DNA from: Gammaproteobacteria bacterium
Lineage (GTDB): Bacteria; Pseudomonadota; Gammaproteobacteria; Arenicellales; JAHEKD01
NCBI GenBank assembly: GCA_024638545.1
Contig: JAHEKD010000129.1
Location: 1-7,077 of the forward strand
Length of the DNA: 7,077 bases
Direction: 5' to 3'
Numbering within the stretch: position 1 is the first letter of the stretch; each line of letters begins with the position of its first letter. A program made the position numbers and the translations under genes. The notes under the pieces were generated by a model. It ran no database searches, was not told where the DNA came from, and was given only the letters and a program-made list of their open reading frames with translations. Below are positions 6,586 to 7,077 of the stretch, piece after piece.

Positions 6586-7077
6586 GCGGACAGGGACATT
6601 TAGTTGCCATTGCATTAGGCCTGCCGGTAGTGACCGCCATCGGCATTCTGCTAGCAGCTCGAAAGCCGAACTTGAGGGAAGCCGTCACCCTGACCGGCTC
6701 GATACTGTTATCTGTAACCGTTATACTCATGATTAATCGGTATTTTGACGGCGTCCGTTTCGAATTTATAGCGCTTGAGCTGATGCCCGGCGTTTTGATT
6801 AAATTCAGCATTGAGCCCCTGGGATTAATTTTCGCCTTTATAGCAAGCCTGTTATGGCCACTGAGTTCTATTTACTCGGTTGGATACATGCGCGGAAATA
6901 AAGAGAAAAATCAAACTCGTTTTTATTTTTTCTTCGCGATATCAATCTTTTGCGCGATCTGCATCGCATTTGCCGGAAACCTGATCACGTTATTCCTTTT
7001 TTACGAGGGGCTCTCGCTGGCAACCTATCCGCTGGTTACCCACAGTGGCAGTGAGGATGCAAAGCAAGGCGGGCGTA
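6582..7077 (+). CDS. Second MrpD/NuoL-like antiporter subunit, 3' end cut by window
   Basis: An ATG overlapping the mrpD stop (ATGA) opens a frame that stays open to the window end: 165 codons plus one base. The product is strongly hydrophobic and belongs to the proton-conducting antiporter family. Features are IEPLGLIFAFIASLLWPLSSIYS (about residues 77-99), the following GYMRGN, and FLFYEGLSLATYPLV (138-152), which holds the TM5-type glutamate E142 and corresponds to FVLLEISSLSTYTLI of the upstream mrpD. It is therefore a diverged paralogue of mrpD, not a duplicate. In Mrp-type operons lacking a full MrpA, such an extra subunit may take the place of the MrpA NuoL-like domain; that is inference. 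The ribosome binding site is weak, so coupling to mrpD is likely. Confidence 0.88.
   Translation, partial: MSGQGHLVAIALGLPVVTAIGILLAARKPNLREAVTLTGSILLSVTVILMINRYFDGVRFEFIALELMPGVLIKFSIEPLGLIFAFIASLLWPLSSIYSVGYMRGNKEKNQTRFYFFFAISIFCAICIAFAGNLITLFLFYEGLSLATYPLVTHSGSEDAKQGGR

Noticed and set aside
2628..7077. Complex I (nuo) or membrane-bound hydrogenase operon
   Set aside because: The NuoK- and NuoM-like proteins invite this, but the E, F, G and B subunits with their diagnostic motifs define a Mrp/Mnh module. No hydrogenase or quinone-site subunit is visible in the window.

Overview
This 7,077-base window looks like a bacterial chromosome, most likely from a proteobacterium (possibly a gammaproteobacterium). 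That placement is an inference from the style of the formate-tetrahydrofolate ligase and Mrp proteins, not a proven assignment. Base composition is moderate. The window has two halves: a decaying or rearranged metabolic region on the left and a compact, intact-looking ion-transport operon on the right.

Left half (1-2190). A formate-tetrahydrofolate ligase gene (fhs) lies on the minus strand, from 1486 down to a stop at 77. It is well conserved for about 450 residues but lacks the last ~90 residues of the family. The bases beyond the point of divergence (about 150 down to 1) hold only a faint, out-of-frame resemblance to the missing C-terminus. Just upstream of fhs, on the opposite strand, about 1582-2190 is a badly decayed relic of ATP-dependent phosphoenolpyruvate carboxykinase (pckA). 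It has a recognisable nucleotide-binding loop and VFNFEGG motif, then frameshifts, stops and deletions.

Middle (2191-2627). This is non-coding. It has a good sigma70-like promoter (2367-2394) pointing right. After it comes a GC-rich stretch (2411-2524) that folds by eye into three consecutive hairpins closed by a short stem, a candidate structured 5' leader for the operon.

Right half (2628-7077, cut by the window end). This is a Mrp/Mnh-type multisubunit cation/proton antiporter operon on the plus strand. The order is mrpE, mrpF, mrpG, a fused gene (MrpA C-terminal DUF4040/MbhE-like region plus MrpB), mrpC, mrpD, and the start of a second MrpD/NuoL-like antiporter subunit. Neighbours overlap or abut by 0-4 bases, except for a possible longer overlap at the fused gene, so translation is probably coupled. 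There is no large MrpA at the head of the operon. Its C-terminal part is fused to MrpB instead, an arrangement resembling the Mrp-like module of archaeal membrane-bound hydrogenases (Mbh A-H). The products should form one membrane complex exchanging Na+ (or another monovalent cation) for H+; the downstream partners lie outside the window.

No IS element, CRISPR array, rRNA or tRNA was found.
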